From CAWANP01 sp963783445 (GTDB lineage Bacteria; Chloroflexota; Anaerolineae; JAAYZQ01), in NCBI GenBank assembly GCA_963783445.1, contig CAWANP010000004.1, forward strand, positions 62,001-126,000: 64,000 bases of DNA. Reading direction: 5' to 3'. Within the stretch, counting starts at the first letter, position 1. Each line of letters begins with the position of its first letter. The translations under genes were made by a program, and so were the position numbers. Positions 8,809-18,320 of the stretch are shown in pieces. The notes beneath the pieces are model-generated. The model saw only the letters and a list, made by a program, of their open reading frames with translations. It had not been told where the DNA came from and did no database searches.

Positions 8809-8907
8809 TGCTTTCCCGCTCTGATCCTGCGCTTATATGTCCCCGATCCCCCGTCTTTGCCAGCTCCCACTGGCTGGGTACCGCTACCCATGCCAGCCGC
8901 GAGGCAT

Positions 8908-8936
8908 TTGGATCCGTCCCCAAGCTATGGTATGAT
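8908..8936 (+). promoter_or_regulatory. Predicted sigma70-type promoter for the MFS gene
   Basis: TTGGAT (8908-8913) and TATGAT (8931-8936) are separated by 17 nt, with TGG just before the -10 (extended -10 like). The MFS start codon at 9006 is about 70 nt downstream. Confidence 0.6.
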
Positions 8937-9005
8937 GGCGGGGCCAGCCGGAACCTACCGCGAGCCGGTCGCAGTTGAGTGATGGCACCCCAAGGAGGTC
9001 TCTGG

Positions 9006-10435
9006 GTGAAACAGGACATGCGCTGGTACGACTATATCACCATCAATATCTACTGGTTCGCGCTGACCACCCGCTCGCAGGTCGTGACTGCGCTTGTCGT
9101 TCCCCTACTGGTGCAGCAATTCGTCGGCGATGCGGCCAAAGGCGCTTACCTCGGTCAGATACGGCTGTGGGCGTTGATGGCCGCCCTTCTGGTGCAGGCC
9201 TTGATGGGCATGCTCTCCGACCGCAGTATGAGCCGCTGGGGCCGGCGGCGGCCATTCATCGCCGGTGGCACGCTGGGCCAGGTGGTCGTCCTGACGCTGA
9301 TCGGATTTGCGGCGGGCTTGTCGGGTATGTCCGGCTACTGGGTGCTCTTTGGCCTGTATATCCTGTCCATGATTGCCTCTGATACGGCTCACGCCGCCAC
9401 CCAGGGCTTGATCCCAGACCTGGTGCCTGAGGAGAAGCGGGGCACAGCGTCGGGCGTCAAGGCTCTGCTAGAAGTCCCCTTTCCCTTGATCTTTGTATCC
9501 TTTGTCGTTGGCAACCTGGTCAGCGCGGGCAGCCTGTGGGCGGCGCTGGCCGCGGTCATGGTGATCCTGATCGTCTGCATGCTGGTTACCATGCTGGTGC
9601 GAGAGAAGCCTCTGGTGCAAGTTCCCTTTCCCATCGATTGGAAACCTTTCCTGCGGCTGGTGGCGATGGTTGGCGTCTTTACGCTGATCATCCTGGTCAT
9701 GGGTGCGGTCACCAAGGCCGCGATGCGTGGGTCGCTGGGCCTCTCATCGAGTATGGGCCTGGCCCTGGTTGGCTTTGTTGGCTTTCTGGCCATGACTGTG
9801 GCCATTGCGCTGGGAGTAGCGGCCAGCATCCGGATAGGCATTGGTTCGGAAGCCAGCAAGCATCCCTCCTTCACCTGGTGGGTGGTCAACCGCCTGGCCT
9901 TCCTGGTCCCGGCCTTCAACCTGGCTGGTTTTGTCATCTTTTTTCTCCAGGAACGTTTTGTAGGCATGCAGGGTGCGCGGGCGGCTGGCCCGGCGGCGAC
10001 GGCGGTCATGATCGTCGGCGTCTTTGTTCTGCTTACGGCCTTGCCCTCGGGCTGGCTGGCTGACCGCGTGGGCAAAAAACTGCTGATTGCCGCTGGCTGT
10101 GTTCTGGGCGCCCTGGGCACATTCACCTTGTTGGCGATCCCCGAGGTGGCTGTGCTCTATGTTGGCGCCGCGCTGGTCGGCGCTGGCCTCGGTCTGTTCT
10201 ATTCCGCCAATTGGGCGCTGGGTACCGAGATCGTGCCCAGGAGCAGGCGGGCCGCTATCTGGGCCTGTCTAACCTGGCCGGGGCCGGGGCCGGCGCCATT
10301 GGCGCCTACATTGGCGGCCCTATCGCCGACGAGATGGGCTACGTACTGTTGTTCGCGATCTATGGCACGCTCTTCTTGGTCTCGATCTTGGCGCTCATGG
10401 GCATACGGGAACCCCGTGTCGCCCAATCCTCCTAA
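9006..10435 (+). CDS. MFS transporter (frameshifted near C-terminus)
   Basis: A 12-helix major facilitator, about 476 residues when the frame is repaired. I choose GTG 9006 because AAGGAGGT lies at 8992-8999, 6 nt upstream, and the protein then begins with a short polar segment before helix 1. The cytoplasmic loop MGMLSDRSMSRWGRRRPFI is the MFS signature after helix 2, and LVPEEKRGTASGVK follows helix 4. The frame is lost near 10230-10245; the other frame resumes with EQAGRYLGLSNLAGAG, the expected helix-10 entry, and ends at 10435. Substrate is unknown; the overall look is of the GPH/sugar or drug carriers. It has its own promoter and the next gene faces it. Confidence 0.85.
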
Positions 10436-10514
10436 TTCCTTTTCTCATCCCGTCGAAAAGCGCACTGGTATATTGACTGTGACAGTTGGATCAGGCAATT
10501 GGGCCGGCTCTGTC

Positions 10515-10566
10515 ATAGTGCGCGCTTCTTCTGTGTCCATTTCACGGCGCTGAAGCGCCGACTACG
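10515..10566. repeat. Dispersed palindromic repeat, short version
   Basis: CATAGTGCGCGCTTC at the left and GGCGCTGAAGCGCCGACTAC at the right belong to the same family as the 131-bp tandem unit at 20561-20817, but here without the inner CCTGAGCGAAG insert. It lies in the 317-bp gap between the MFS gene and the recombinase. Confidence 0.65.
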
Positions 10567-10628
10567 AACCAGCCACCATACCTGGTCTTGTGTCAGTGTA
10601 TTACGCCGTCCTGCCGGGTCAAAGAGAA

Positions 10629-10657
10629 ACTATTGACTACAAAATGTAGTCAATAGT
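10629..10657. promoter_or_regulatory. 29-bp perfect inverted repeat beside the recombinase gene
   Basis: Arms of 13 bp (10629-10641, 10645-10657), ACTATTGACTACA and its complement, flank a 3-nt AAA centre. It is AT-rich, unlike its GC-rich surroundings, and lies 96 bp beyond the 3' end of the tyrosine recombinase gene. It could be a recombinase core site, where arms of 11-13 bp are usual, or an operator of a dimeric repressor. No second copy was noticed in the window. Confidence 0.6.
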
Positions 10658-10752
10658 ACAGTAAGGTGTGGATTCTGTTGGTCTGCAAGGCTGCAGGTCT
10701 GGAGTTCGTTAATGCCTCGGACGAGTTCGTCGGCGTGCCAGGGGGGCGGCAG

Positions 10753-11772
10753 CTATAGCTTGCCGCTTTCTCGGGCCTCCCGGTGGGCTTCGGCCGTATC
10801 CTCGTCCGTCAGCCTGGCATAGATGCGCGTCGTGGTGGGGGAGGCGTGCCCCAGTAGGTCCTGGGTGGCGGCCAGATCGTGGGTCGCCGTCAGGACCCTG
10901 GTGGCAAAGCGATGGCGCAGCAGGTGAGGGGTGATGGCTTCATCCACGCCGGCAAGGTTACATAATTCATTGATCGCCGTCCGGGCGGTGTTGGTGGAGA
11001 TGGGCAGAATCTTGCTGCCGGCCCCCCGGTCGTGGCGGGCAAAAAGCGGCAGTGAGGCCAGTGCCCGGCCAGAGGCGCCATCTCCCCGTGCCTTGAGATA
11101 GTGGGTGAGTGCGCCCCAGGCACGGTCATCAAAGTAGACCAGGCGCTGCTTGCGCCCTTTGCCGGTGGCGATGGCGGCCTGGCGCTCGTAGTCTAGGTCC
11201 CCGCGGCGCAAGCCGACGACTTCACCCACGCGCGCGCCAGTACAGCGCAGTGTCTCCACCAAGGCGATGCTTCGCAAGCGCCGGAGCAGGGCGCGCTTGC
11301 CTTTCGACGTGTTGGGCTCGTCAGGGGGGGGCACCGCGTAGGCGGCCTGTACCAGCGCCTGTACCGCGTCCTCGGCCGGCACGTGGGGCAGGGGGCGCGG
11401 GTTGCGGCGCCCCCGGACGTCACTCAGGCGCTCCTGCAGCCGGGCATAGTCCGCCACCTCAAAACTGGCCTTGCCCTCCAGCAGGAGCCAGCGGTAGAAG
11501 CGCATGAGGGCCGTCAGATAGTTGTCCAGGGTGGAGGAGCTGACCGGGTTTATGTCCTGGAGCCAACGCACGAAGGACAGGGCCATGTCGGGTGTGATGG
11601 CGGTGGCCGACATCTGGTCGGGGGGCTCTTGCGTCTCGGCGCAGAATGCCTCAAAGTGGCGCAGGGACGTGCTGTAGGCCTCCACTGTGTGGCTCGAACG
11701 CCGGATGCCAAGGTCCCGGCGGAAACCATCGACTGCTTCGGCTACAGATAGGGTGGTACTTTCATTTGACAT
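10753..11772 (-). CDS. Tyrosine recombinase/integrase (XerC/D-like)
   Basis: A 339-residue site-specific recombinase. The N-terminal SAM-like core-binding domain covers ~1-125 (SSHTVEAYSTSLRHFEAF; LSFVRWLQD). The catalytic domain carries the full set: R181 in CTGARVGEVVGL, Lys in ATGKGRKQRL, H-x-x-R in PHLLRHRFA, His in LLGHASP and the nucleophile Y318 in TTRIYARL. An extended insert near 140-165 (PPPDEPNTSKGKR) is longer than in XerC/XerD, so this is probably an accessory integrase rather than the housekeeping dimer-resolution enzyme. Downstream lies a 29-bp inverted repeat that may be its site. No cargo genes, phage genes or tRNA target are evident next to it. Confidence 0.9.
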   Translation of the reverse strand: MSNESTTLSVAEAVDGFRRDLGIRRSSHTVEAYSTSLRHFEAFCAETQEPPDQMSATAITPDMALSFVRWLQDINPVSSSTLDNYLTALMRFYRWLLLEGKASFEVADYARLQERLSDVRGRRNPRPLPHVPAEDAVQALVQAAYAVPPPDEPNTSKGKRALLRRLRSIALVETLRCTGARVGEVVGLRRGDLDYERQAAIATGKGRKQRLVYFDDRAWGALTHYLKARGDGASGRALASLPLFARHDRGAGSKILPISTNTARTAINELCNLAGVDEAITPHLLRHRFATRVLTATHDLAATQDLLGHASPTTTRIYARLTDEDTAEAHREARESGKL

Positions 11773-12326
11773 AATAAATGTTACCCCTCACCCGGTGGGT
11801 TGGTTCGTGGTCCGGGCCTCGGTTCTGCGCCTGGGCCCCTAGGACAGCGGCAGGACCCTGAGGGCTCTGGCCTGTTCCAGGATGCAGACTTGCTGGAGTC
11901 CGAGGTGCTGGGCTGCAGGGTCCCATTTGCCAGCGGCTCGGCTCGCGTTCTGCTCAGGCGTAGTAGGGGGACTTGGTCGGTCCGCCGCACCCGGGTCGCC
12001 CTGGAAGGGAAGCGGGCTGGCCCTCCTTTGATTGTTTTACTTAGCACAATTGACATTGTCACAAGTATCTTCAGGGGGCATTGTACCACGATTTGGCGGC
12101 TGTGTCAAGCCCCCCGCAGGCTCGTGCAATCCAGGCCACGAGCCCGCATCTGTCTTCCCGTTGGAGGCCAGGTCCGCACCCCCGGAAGATCTGATGCGTT
12201 GCGGGTTGTGTCTCCTGGACGCTCTTCTCTCTTCTGGACGTGGCTCTCTAACTGGCGTGGCCAAGAACTGGTCACGAGGGTGCCAGGAAACCTTGTCTCT
12301 TCTCTTGTGCCGGTCGTTGTAAGCCA

Positions 12327-12359
12327 GACCTCGGGGGTTCCAGAATAACCCCCGAGGTC
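12327..12359. repeat. GC-rich hairpin in the 744-bp gap 11773-12516
   Basis: A perfect 13-bp inverted repeat (arms 12327-12339 and 12347-12359, GACCTCGGGGGTT and complement, 7-nt loop). Read on the - strand it lies ~160 nt beyond the last gene of the M20 operon, so it may act as a 3' stop or mRNA-stability element, but it lacks a T-run. A related half-copy (AGACCTCGGAGG) follows at ~12376. I see no gene in the rest of 11773-12516. Confidence 0.55.
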
Positions 12360-12516
12360 AAGGACAATGACTCATGCCAGACCTCGGAGGCTGCGAGCCT
12401 GGCAGCTTGCTGGCAACCTCTGAGGCCAGCATTGTTCATCGGAATTATATGGTCTTGTTCGTGTTTATCGGATGGTTATGTCTAGTGTCCTGCGTGTCCC
12501 ATATTCAGCCTCTGCC

Positions 12517-13714
12517 CTACCCATTTCCTTTCTGCTCGGCAAAGGCTCTTTTGGCTTCGCCCAGGTTGGCCGGCTCGGCCAGCAGATCTAGCGCGGTCAT
12601 GGCCAGGGCCTTGGCGGCGGCGATGAGCCCTGCATGGCCGCCTTCGGAGGCCGATGCTTCGCGGAATTCGTTGGTGTGCCCTGCCAGGTCCTCCGGACCG
12701 ATAGAGATGTAGGGGTGGATGGTGGGCAGGACCTGGCTGACGTTGCCAATGTCGGACGAGCCCATGCGCTCGCCGCCAGTAGCGACCTGGGCTTCCAGGC
12801 CCAGCGCTTCCAGGTTCTCCTTAAAGAGCGCGACCATCTTGGGGTTGGGCAGCCTGGCGTCGTAGCGCGGCCCGGCCTGCTTGAACTCCATGCGAGCGCC
12901 GGTGGCCAGCGCGGCACCCTCGGCGCAGGCCCGCACCTTCTCCACAACTTCGGCAGCGTAGGGCGTGTCGGCCGCGCGGACAATGAACTCGGCCGAGGTA
13001 TAGTCGGGAACGATGTTGGCCGCATCGCCGCCATGGCGGATGATGCCGTGGATGCGTACGTCGTCGCGCACGTGCTGGCGCAGGGCGTTGATGCCGCTGA
13101 AGGTGAGCAGTATCGCGTCGAGGGCATTGATGCCCACGTCCGGCGCGGCGGCCGCGTGGGCTGCCTTGCCGTAGAACTCGATGCTCAAGGGATAGGCGGT
13201 CAGCGCCGCGCGTCCCAGCATGTTGCGGGTCGAGGGATGGATCATCATGGCCGCATCTACCTGGTCAAAGATGCCGGCATCGACCATGATCGCCTTGCCT
13301 CCACCTCCCTCTTCCGCGGGCGTGCCGATCACCTGGATCGTCCCGGCCAGGTCAGGGAGCAGCGGCTTGAGGGCCAATCCCGCCCCGACCGCCGCGGCGG
13401 CGATGATGTTGTGCCCGCAGGCGTGTCCCAGGCCCCGCAGGGCATCGTATTCGGCCAGGATGGCGACAGCAGGTCCCGCCCCCGTCGCCACCAGCCATGC
13501 GTGCCCACAAAAGCTGTCTCCAGCCCAGCCACGCCCCGCTCGACAGCAAATCCGTTTTCCTCCAGCACTCCGGTCAGCATGCGCCGCCGACTTCGTACTC
13601 TTCAAAACCCAGTTCTGGGGTGGCATGGATCGCGTCGGAAAGGCGGATCAATTCAGCCCGCCTGTTTTCTACCTCTGCGATGGCGCCGGCCTTCAGTTCC
13701 TGTATGTCACTCAT
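12517..13714 (-). CDS. M20D amidohydrolase (AbgB/hippurate hydrolase-like), copy A, frameshifted
   Basis: A paralogue of the intact gene just upstream. Starting at ATG 13714 the product begins MSDIQELKAGAIAEVE and follows copy B, but the frame breaks near 13590 and again near 13490; the remaining ~325 residues are open to 12517. Metal-binding landmarks are LGHACGHN, GTPAEEGGGGKAIM and MMIHPSTRN. The C-terminal part (TGGERMGSSDIGNVSQVLPTI) matches the family. M20D enzymes hydrolyse N-acyl or aminobenzoyl amino acids in the cytoplasm. Its ATG lies 2 nt after the stop of copy B, so the two are co-transcribed and may form a heteromer as AbgA/AbgB do. The gene is the last of the operon. Confidence 0.82.
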
Positions 13715-13716
13715 AT

Positions 13717-14910
13717 CTATCCCTGCTCCGCTTTCTGCGCTTCGAAGGCGCGCTTGGCCTCGCTCACCTTGGCCGGATCTGTGAACAGATCAAGGCCAGT
13801 CATGGCCAGCATCTTGGCTGCCGTGATCATTCCCTCGTGACCCGCCGGCGAGCCAGAAGCCACCTCGAACTCGGCCGTGTGCCCGCCGATGTCCTCGGGC
13901 CCAATGGAGATGTAGGGATGTACGGCCGGGACCACCTGGCTCACGTTCCCCATGTCGGTGGAGCCCATCCGTTCATTGGGTTCCGGGGCTTGGACCTCAA
14001 GGCCCAGGGCGCCCATATTGGCTTCGACCATGGAGGCCAGCACGGGGCTGGGCATCATGGCATCGTAGCGAGGCGCGTATTCGCTAAAGCTCAGGCGGGC
14101 GCCGGTGGCCAGCGCCGCCCCTTCGGCACAGGCCCGCACCTTCTCAAATACTTCGGTGCAATAGGGGGTATCCGCAGCCCGCACGTAGAACCTGGCGGCC
14201 GCGTATTTGGGCACGATGTTGGGCGCGTCGCCGCCGTGGGTGATGACGCCGTGGATGCGGGCGTCGTCGCGCAGGTGCTGGCGCAGGGCGTTGATGCCGT
14301 TGTAGGTCAGGATCAGCGCCTCCAGGGCATTGATGCCCTCGTCCGGCCTGGCGCCGGCGTGGGCCGGCTTGCCGAAGAACTCGATGAAGATCTTGTAGCT
14401 GGTCAGCGAGCGCCGGCGCGTCATGTTGTGGTAAGACGGATGGAACATCATGGCCGCGTCGACCCCGGCAAAGACTCCGCCATCGACCATGGTCCCTTTG
14501 CCACCGCCCCCTTCCTCCGCCGGGGTGCCGATGACCTTCAGCGTGCCAGCCAACTCGGGTAGGACCGCCTGGACCGCCAGCCCGGCCCCGATGGCAGCCG
14601 CGCCGATGAGGTTATGTCCACATGCATGGCCCAGGCCGGGCAGCGCGTCGTACTCGGCCAGAAAGGCTACCGTGGGCCCACCCCCCTGCCCTTCCGTGGT
14701 GGCCACAAAGGCTGTGTCGAGACCGGCTACTGCGCGCTCGACAGCAAACCCGTTTTCTTCGAGCGTGCGGCTCAACAGCGCCGCAGACTCGTACTCCTCA
14801 AAGGCGATCTCGGGATTGGCATGGATGGTGTCCGCCAGCTCGATCAGTTCCCCGCGCCGGGCGTCTATCTGGGCAATGGCTCTTTGTCTCAATTGCTCTT
14901 TGTTGCTCAT
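13717..14910 (-). CDS. M20D amidohydrolase (AbgB/hippurate hydrolase-like), copy B
   Basis: An intact 397-residue M20 zinc amidohydrolase. Seen in order: a helical N-terminus (RGELIELADTIHANPEIAFE), the GHACGHN metal motif near residue 95, the GTPAEEGGGGKGTM motif with the catalytic Glu, MFHPSYHNMTRR, a lid/dimerisation domain with the PAHAGARPDEGINALEALIL segment, and a C-terminal MGSTDMGNVSQVVPAVHPYI stretch. The MGSTDMGNVS form matches the AbgB group (p-aminobenzoyl-glutamate hydrolase). It lies between a creatininase (9 nt upstream) and copy A (2 nt downstream). Confidence 0.9.
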   Translation of the reverse strand: MSNKEQLRQRAIAQIDARRGELIELADTIHANPEIAFEEYESAALLSRTLEENGFAVERAVAGLDTAFVATTEGQGGGPTVAFLAEYDALPGLGHACGHNLIGAAAIGAGLAVQAVLPELAGTLKVIGTPAEEGGGGKGTMVDGGVFAGVDAAMMFHPSYHNMTRRRSLTSYKIFIEFFGKPAHAGARPDEGINALEALILTYNGINALRQHLRDDARIHGVITHGGDAPNIVPKYAAARFYVRAADTPYCTEVFEKVRACAEGAALATGARLSFSEYAPRYDAMMPSPVLASMVEANMGALGLEVQAPEPNERMGSTDMGNVSQVVPAVHPYISIGPEDIGGHTAEFEVASGSPAGHEGMITAAKMLAMTGLDLFTDPAKVSEAKRAFEAQKAEQG

Positions 14911-14919
14911 GATCTTTTC

Positions 14920-15675
14920 CTATTCCTCCATAAAGTCTTCTAGAAATTCGACGGCTTTTTCCAGCGCCGCCTCGACGATGGCCTGCCCCAACTCTTCGCT
15001 GGCCTGGGTCGCATCTCCCAACGCGCCGTTGGCCGTGATCTCGTCAAAGCGGTAGGCGTAGGCCAGGCTGTAGCCCTGGCCCAGGTTCCGGTAGGGATAG
15101 CCTTTGAATTCTCCGGGCGCCAGCGCTTCGCGGCGTACCGTGTGCGGCGCCAGGAACAGCGCTTGCGAGATCTCGCCCTCGCAGGCATGTCCCGCGGGAT
15201 CCGACAGTACCCGCTCTTTTATGACCTCGCGGCCCAGGGAGGTAAAGCTGGTCCAGGCAACCTTGACCCCCAGTTCTTGCCGCAGCTTGACGATGCTGAC
15301 ACCCAGCGATGCGGTGTTGCCGCCGTGCCCATTCAGGATCAAGAACCGTTCCAGGCCATGCTGCTGGAGGCTCCAGACCACGTCGTAGACGGCGGCCATA
15401 AAGGTCTCGGGCCGCAGGGTGATGGTGCCGGGAAAGTTCATGTGGTGGTACGACACACCCAAATTGATGGCCGGCGCCAGGATGGTGTCCGGGTGGGTTC
15501 GAGCTGCCAGCAGCTTGCCAAAACCATAGGCCCGGCCGGTGTCGACCTCAAAGGTACCGTTGGGCCCGTGCTGTTCAAAGGATCCGACGGGCACCAGGGC
15601 CACCTTGGCCTGCGCCAGTGCTTCCTTGGCCTCGGGCCAGGTCATTTCTGGTAGAATGAAAGCTTGGTTTTCCAC
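14920..15675 (-). CDS. Creatininase-family amidohydrolase, copy 3
   Basis: A 251-residue intact member with all metal ligands at the positions known for creatininase: E34-Q-H36 and D45, and the NGHGGN loop. CEGEISQALFLAP carries the downstream acidic ligand. This is the strongest enzymatic candidate of the three family members in the window. It lies between the permease pair and the two M20 amidohydrolases, giving a transport-then-amide-hydrolysis order that mirrors the + strand operon at 1-5.4 kb. The exact substrate (creatinine, formyl amide or mycofactocin-like peptide) cannot be told. Confidence 0.88.
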   Translation of the reverse strand: MENQAFILPEMTWPEAKEALAQAKVALVPVGSFEQHGPNGTFEVDTGRAYGFGKLLAARTHPDTILAPAINLGVSYHHMNFPGTITLRPETFMAAVYDVVWSLQQHGLERFLILNGHGGNTASLGVSIVKLRQELGVKVAWTSFTSLGREVIKERVLSDPAGHACEGEISQALFLAPHTVRREALAPGEFKGYPYRNLGQGYSLAYAYRFDEITANGALGDATQASEELGQAIVEAALEKAVEFLEDFMEE

Positions 15676-15697
15676 TGTGTTCCTCCGGAGTGAGATC

Positions 15698-15784
15698 GCG
15701 TGGACTGTGGTCCACGCTGAGCATTGGCGAGGGCCAAACTCGGCTCCCGTCCAAGCGTGCTAGTGCCGGACCACAGTCCGGCAC
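15698..15784. promoter_or_regulatory. Two hairpins with mutually complementary loops
   Basis: Hairpin 1 has 8-bp arms (15698-15705, 15710-15717) and loop TGTG. Hairpin 2 has 9-bp arms (15763-15771, 15776-15784) and loop CACA. The centres GGACTGTGGTCC and GGACCACAGTCC are reverse complements, so the loops could kiss, or the two may be one repeat in opposite orientations. They lie in the 257-bp gap between the permease and creatininase genes of the - strand operon, where nothing else is evident. Confidence 0.55.
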
Positions 15785-15932
15785 GTCTGGCATCTGACCG
15801 TTCAATGAAAAGGGCAAGCCAGGTGGCCTGCCCCGTTACGGCGGGATTTCGGTTCGCTTGATGTTCATATCGCGACCCACTCGCAGCGACAGCATTGTCG
15901 ACCACGTGTTTCTTTCGGACGCTAATCCAGCA

Positions 15933-16878
15933 CTAGCCCTCTGCCTTGTAGGGATCCAGGGCGTCTCGCAGCCCATCGCCGATAAAGTTGATGGCGATGA
16001 CAGTGATAAAGATCATCAGTCCTGGAAAGATGGCCGTCCAGGGGGCGCGGGTCATCTGGTCCTGGGCGTTTTTGAGCATGTTGCCCCAGGTCGGCGTCGG
16101 CGGCTGGACGCCAAAGCCCAGGTAGCTCAGGCCCGATTCGGTGATGATAGAGGTCGCCACGCGGAAGGTGGCGGCCACAATGATGGGGCTCAGGGCGTTG
16201 GGCAGCAGGTGGCGGGTCATGATCCGCCCGTTGGAGGCGCCCACGCAGCGCGATGCCTCGGTGAACTCTTTTTCCTTGAGCGACAGGAAGGAGGCCCGTA
16301 CCAGGCGGGCCACCTGCATCCAGGCCAGCACGGCGATGACCAGCACGATGGTGAATACGCTGGCAAAAGCCGTGCCCTGCAGGGCCGGGATGGGGATGTC
16401 GCGCAGGGCCAGGGCGAGGATGATCAGGACAAAGAGCTGGGGAAAAGAGAGCATCATGTCGGTGAAGCGCATCGCCAGGTTGTCAATCCAGCCCCCGTAG
16501 AAGCCTGCAACGCCGCCGATGATGGCCCCGACCGTTACGGCCAGCGCCATGGCCAGGATGCCGATGCTCAGGGAGACGCGCCCGCCGTACAGAATGCGCG
16601 TCAACAGGTCGCGCCCCAGCTCGTCGGTGCCCATGGGGTGCGTCAGCGAGGGCGGCTCCAGCCTGGAATCCAGATCGGTCTTTTCCGGGTCCCAGGGCGA
16701 AACGATGGGCGCGAGGATGGCGGCCAGGACCAGGAGAGAGAAGAAGGGTGGCGCCGACCATGGCCGGCTTGTGGCGCCGGAAAGAGCGCCAGACCATCTG
16801 GGTCATGGTCTGCTCTTCCCGATAGGCGGGCCCGCCCGCGAGATCAGCTATGGTCCCTGTGTTCTCTGCTTCTGACAT
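15933..16878 (-). CDS. ABC transporter permease, DppC/OppC type (frameshifted)
   Basis: From ATG 16878 the product starts MSEAENTGTIADL, then TQMVWRSFRRHKPAMVGATL, typical of DppC N-termini. The frame breaks near 16735-16745; the continuation carries HPMGTDELGRDLLTRILYG, the coupling loop KEFTEASRCVGASNGRIMTRH with LPNALSPIIVAATF, then SYLGFGVQPPTPTWGNML and NFIGDGLRDALDPYK. Repaired length is about 315 residues. It forms the channel with the DppB-like protein encoded 40 nt upstream. One lost base in a run would explain the break. Confidence 0.85.
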
Positions 16879-16918
16879 AGACTATCCTTCCAGAGCTTCA
16901 GTTGCCTGTGTGTGCATC

Positions 16919-18174
16919 TCAATCGAAGCGGATACGGGGATCGAGAAAGGCATAGAGAATGTCGGCGACGATGTTAAAGGTGATGATGAGCATGGCCGTG
17001 ATCATCAGATAGCCCATCATGACCGCATAGTCGACACGTTGGGCCGAACGGAAGTACAGCTTGCCCATCCCCGGCCAGCTAAAGATGGTCTCGGTGAACA
17101 GCGCGCCGGCAAACAAGATGGGCAACTCCAGGGCCATGATGGTCACGATGGGGATGGCCGCGTTCTTGATGGCGTGGGCTCCAGATCACCGCCCGTTCCG
17201 AGAGGCCCTTGGCGCGGGCGGTGCGGATATAGTCCTGGTGGATCACCTCCAGCATGCTGGAGCGCGTGTAGCGCATGTACTGGGCCGCCCCAAAGACGGC
17301 CAGCATCGTTACCGGCAGTATCAGGTGCCAGATGCGGTCCCACAAGGGGACGTAGCCCAGTTCCTGCTTGAGGCGCACGTCGTACATGCCGCCACCCGGG
17401 AAGAGGGGCTTGCCGGCCAGGACCTCCGGGGCAAAGTCCGGCCAGGTGAGCGTCGAGTGAAAGACAATGATCAGGATGAGGCCGAACCAAAAGATGGGGA
17501 TCGACCGGCCCGCGTAGGCCAGGATGGTGAAGAAATGATCCGTGGCCGAGTATTGCTTCAGGGCGGTGATGATGCCCAGCGGTATGCCGACCAGCTAAGG
17601 AGCCGAGGAAAGCAAAGGTCATCAACTGCAGAGTGGCCGGGATGCGCTCCAGCATCATCTCCAGGGCCGGGCGGCGTTCGACGTTGGAGCGGCCGAAATC
17701 TCCCTGCAGCAGGGCAAAGAGCCACTTGAAGTAGCGGCTGTCCAGGGGGTTGACCTTGATACTCAGGTTCGAGCGACTGGTCCAACCTGTGACGCGCGAT
17801 GGGACGTCCAGTACTTTGACATAGACGCCCGTATCGTTCTTTTCTTCATCCACGACCGCCACCCGGGTTCCGGCGCCGATCTGGCCCGTCTCCTTGGGCT
17901 CCGTCCCTCCTGCTTCCGACCCCGGCGGCTTGTTGTAAAGGACCGTGTACTCGTTGACGACACCCGAACTACCCCGAAAATTCAGAAAGGCCGGCTGCCG
18001 GAGCCCAAGCCGGTATTCCAGCATGGCCATGTCCTCGGGGGTGAGGTTCGGGTTGTCCTCATAGATGGCCATGGGATCGACCGGGCTGATCATGATCAGC
18101 CCGTAGACGATGACGCTGATGAAAAACAGGGTCGGCACGGCCTGCAGAAGCCGGCGAATGATGTACCGAGTCAT
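16919..18174 (-). CDS. ABC transporter permease, DppB type, with inserted SH3-like domain (frameshifted)
   Basis: ATG 18174 opens with RYIIRRLLQAVPTLFFISVI, the DppB first helix. Between this helix and the usual second helix the protein carries about 65 extra residues (DNA ~17760-17960): VVNEYTVLYNKPPGSE, GQIGAGTRVAVVDEE, GVYVKVLDVP, VTGWTSRSNL. This strand order and the GxxxGTRV and TGW motifs are those of bacterial SH3 domains, placed on the outer face of the membrane. The rest is normal, with QDYIRTARAKGLSERAVIW as coupling loop and DPRIRFD at the end. The frame breaks near 17595 and near 17175, both probably single-base errors. It follows the solute-binding lipoprotein gene by 146 nt with a hairpin between. 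Confidence 0.85.
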
Positions 18175-18264
18175 GCACGCTCCCTTCCAACAGTCCAGAG
18201 ACGCTCTGGCTCAGATTCTCCCGGTTCCCCTCCGGAAGTGTCCGCTTGTCACCAGAATGAAACA

Positions 18265-18304
18265 GATGATTGGCGGGCGGCCCATGGGCTGCCCGCCAAT
18301 CATC
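18265..18304. promoter_or_regulatory. Long hairpin between binding-protein and permease genes
   Basis: A perfect 14-bp inverted repeat (arms 18265-18278 and 18291-18304, GATGATTGGCGGGC and complement) whose 12-nt loop itself contains CCCATGGG. It starts 16 nt beyond the stop of the solute-binding gene. As at 1731-1768, it would favour higher levels of binding protein than permease by stabilising or attenuating the message. Confidence 0.65.
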
Positions 18305-18320
18305 TAGTCAACTTTCGGCG

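Noticed and set aside
10753..12516. Integrated phage or ICE next to the tyrosine recombinase
   Set aside because: No structural, replication or conjugation genes and no tRNA or flanking direct repeats were seen; flanking operons look chromosomal.
12634..14562. A 642-codon open frame on the + strand
   Set aside because: It is antisense to the two M20 amidohydrolase genes, whose - strand products carry complete catalytic motifs. High GC content keeps the opposite frame open.
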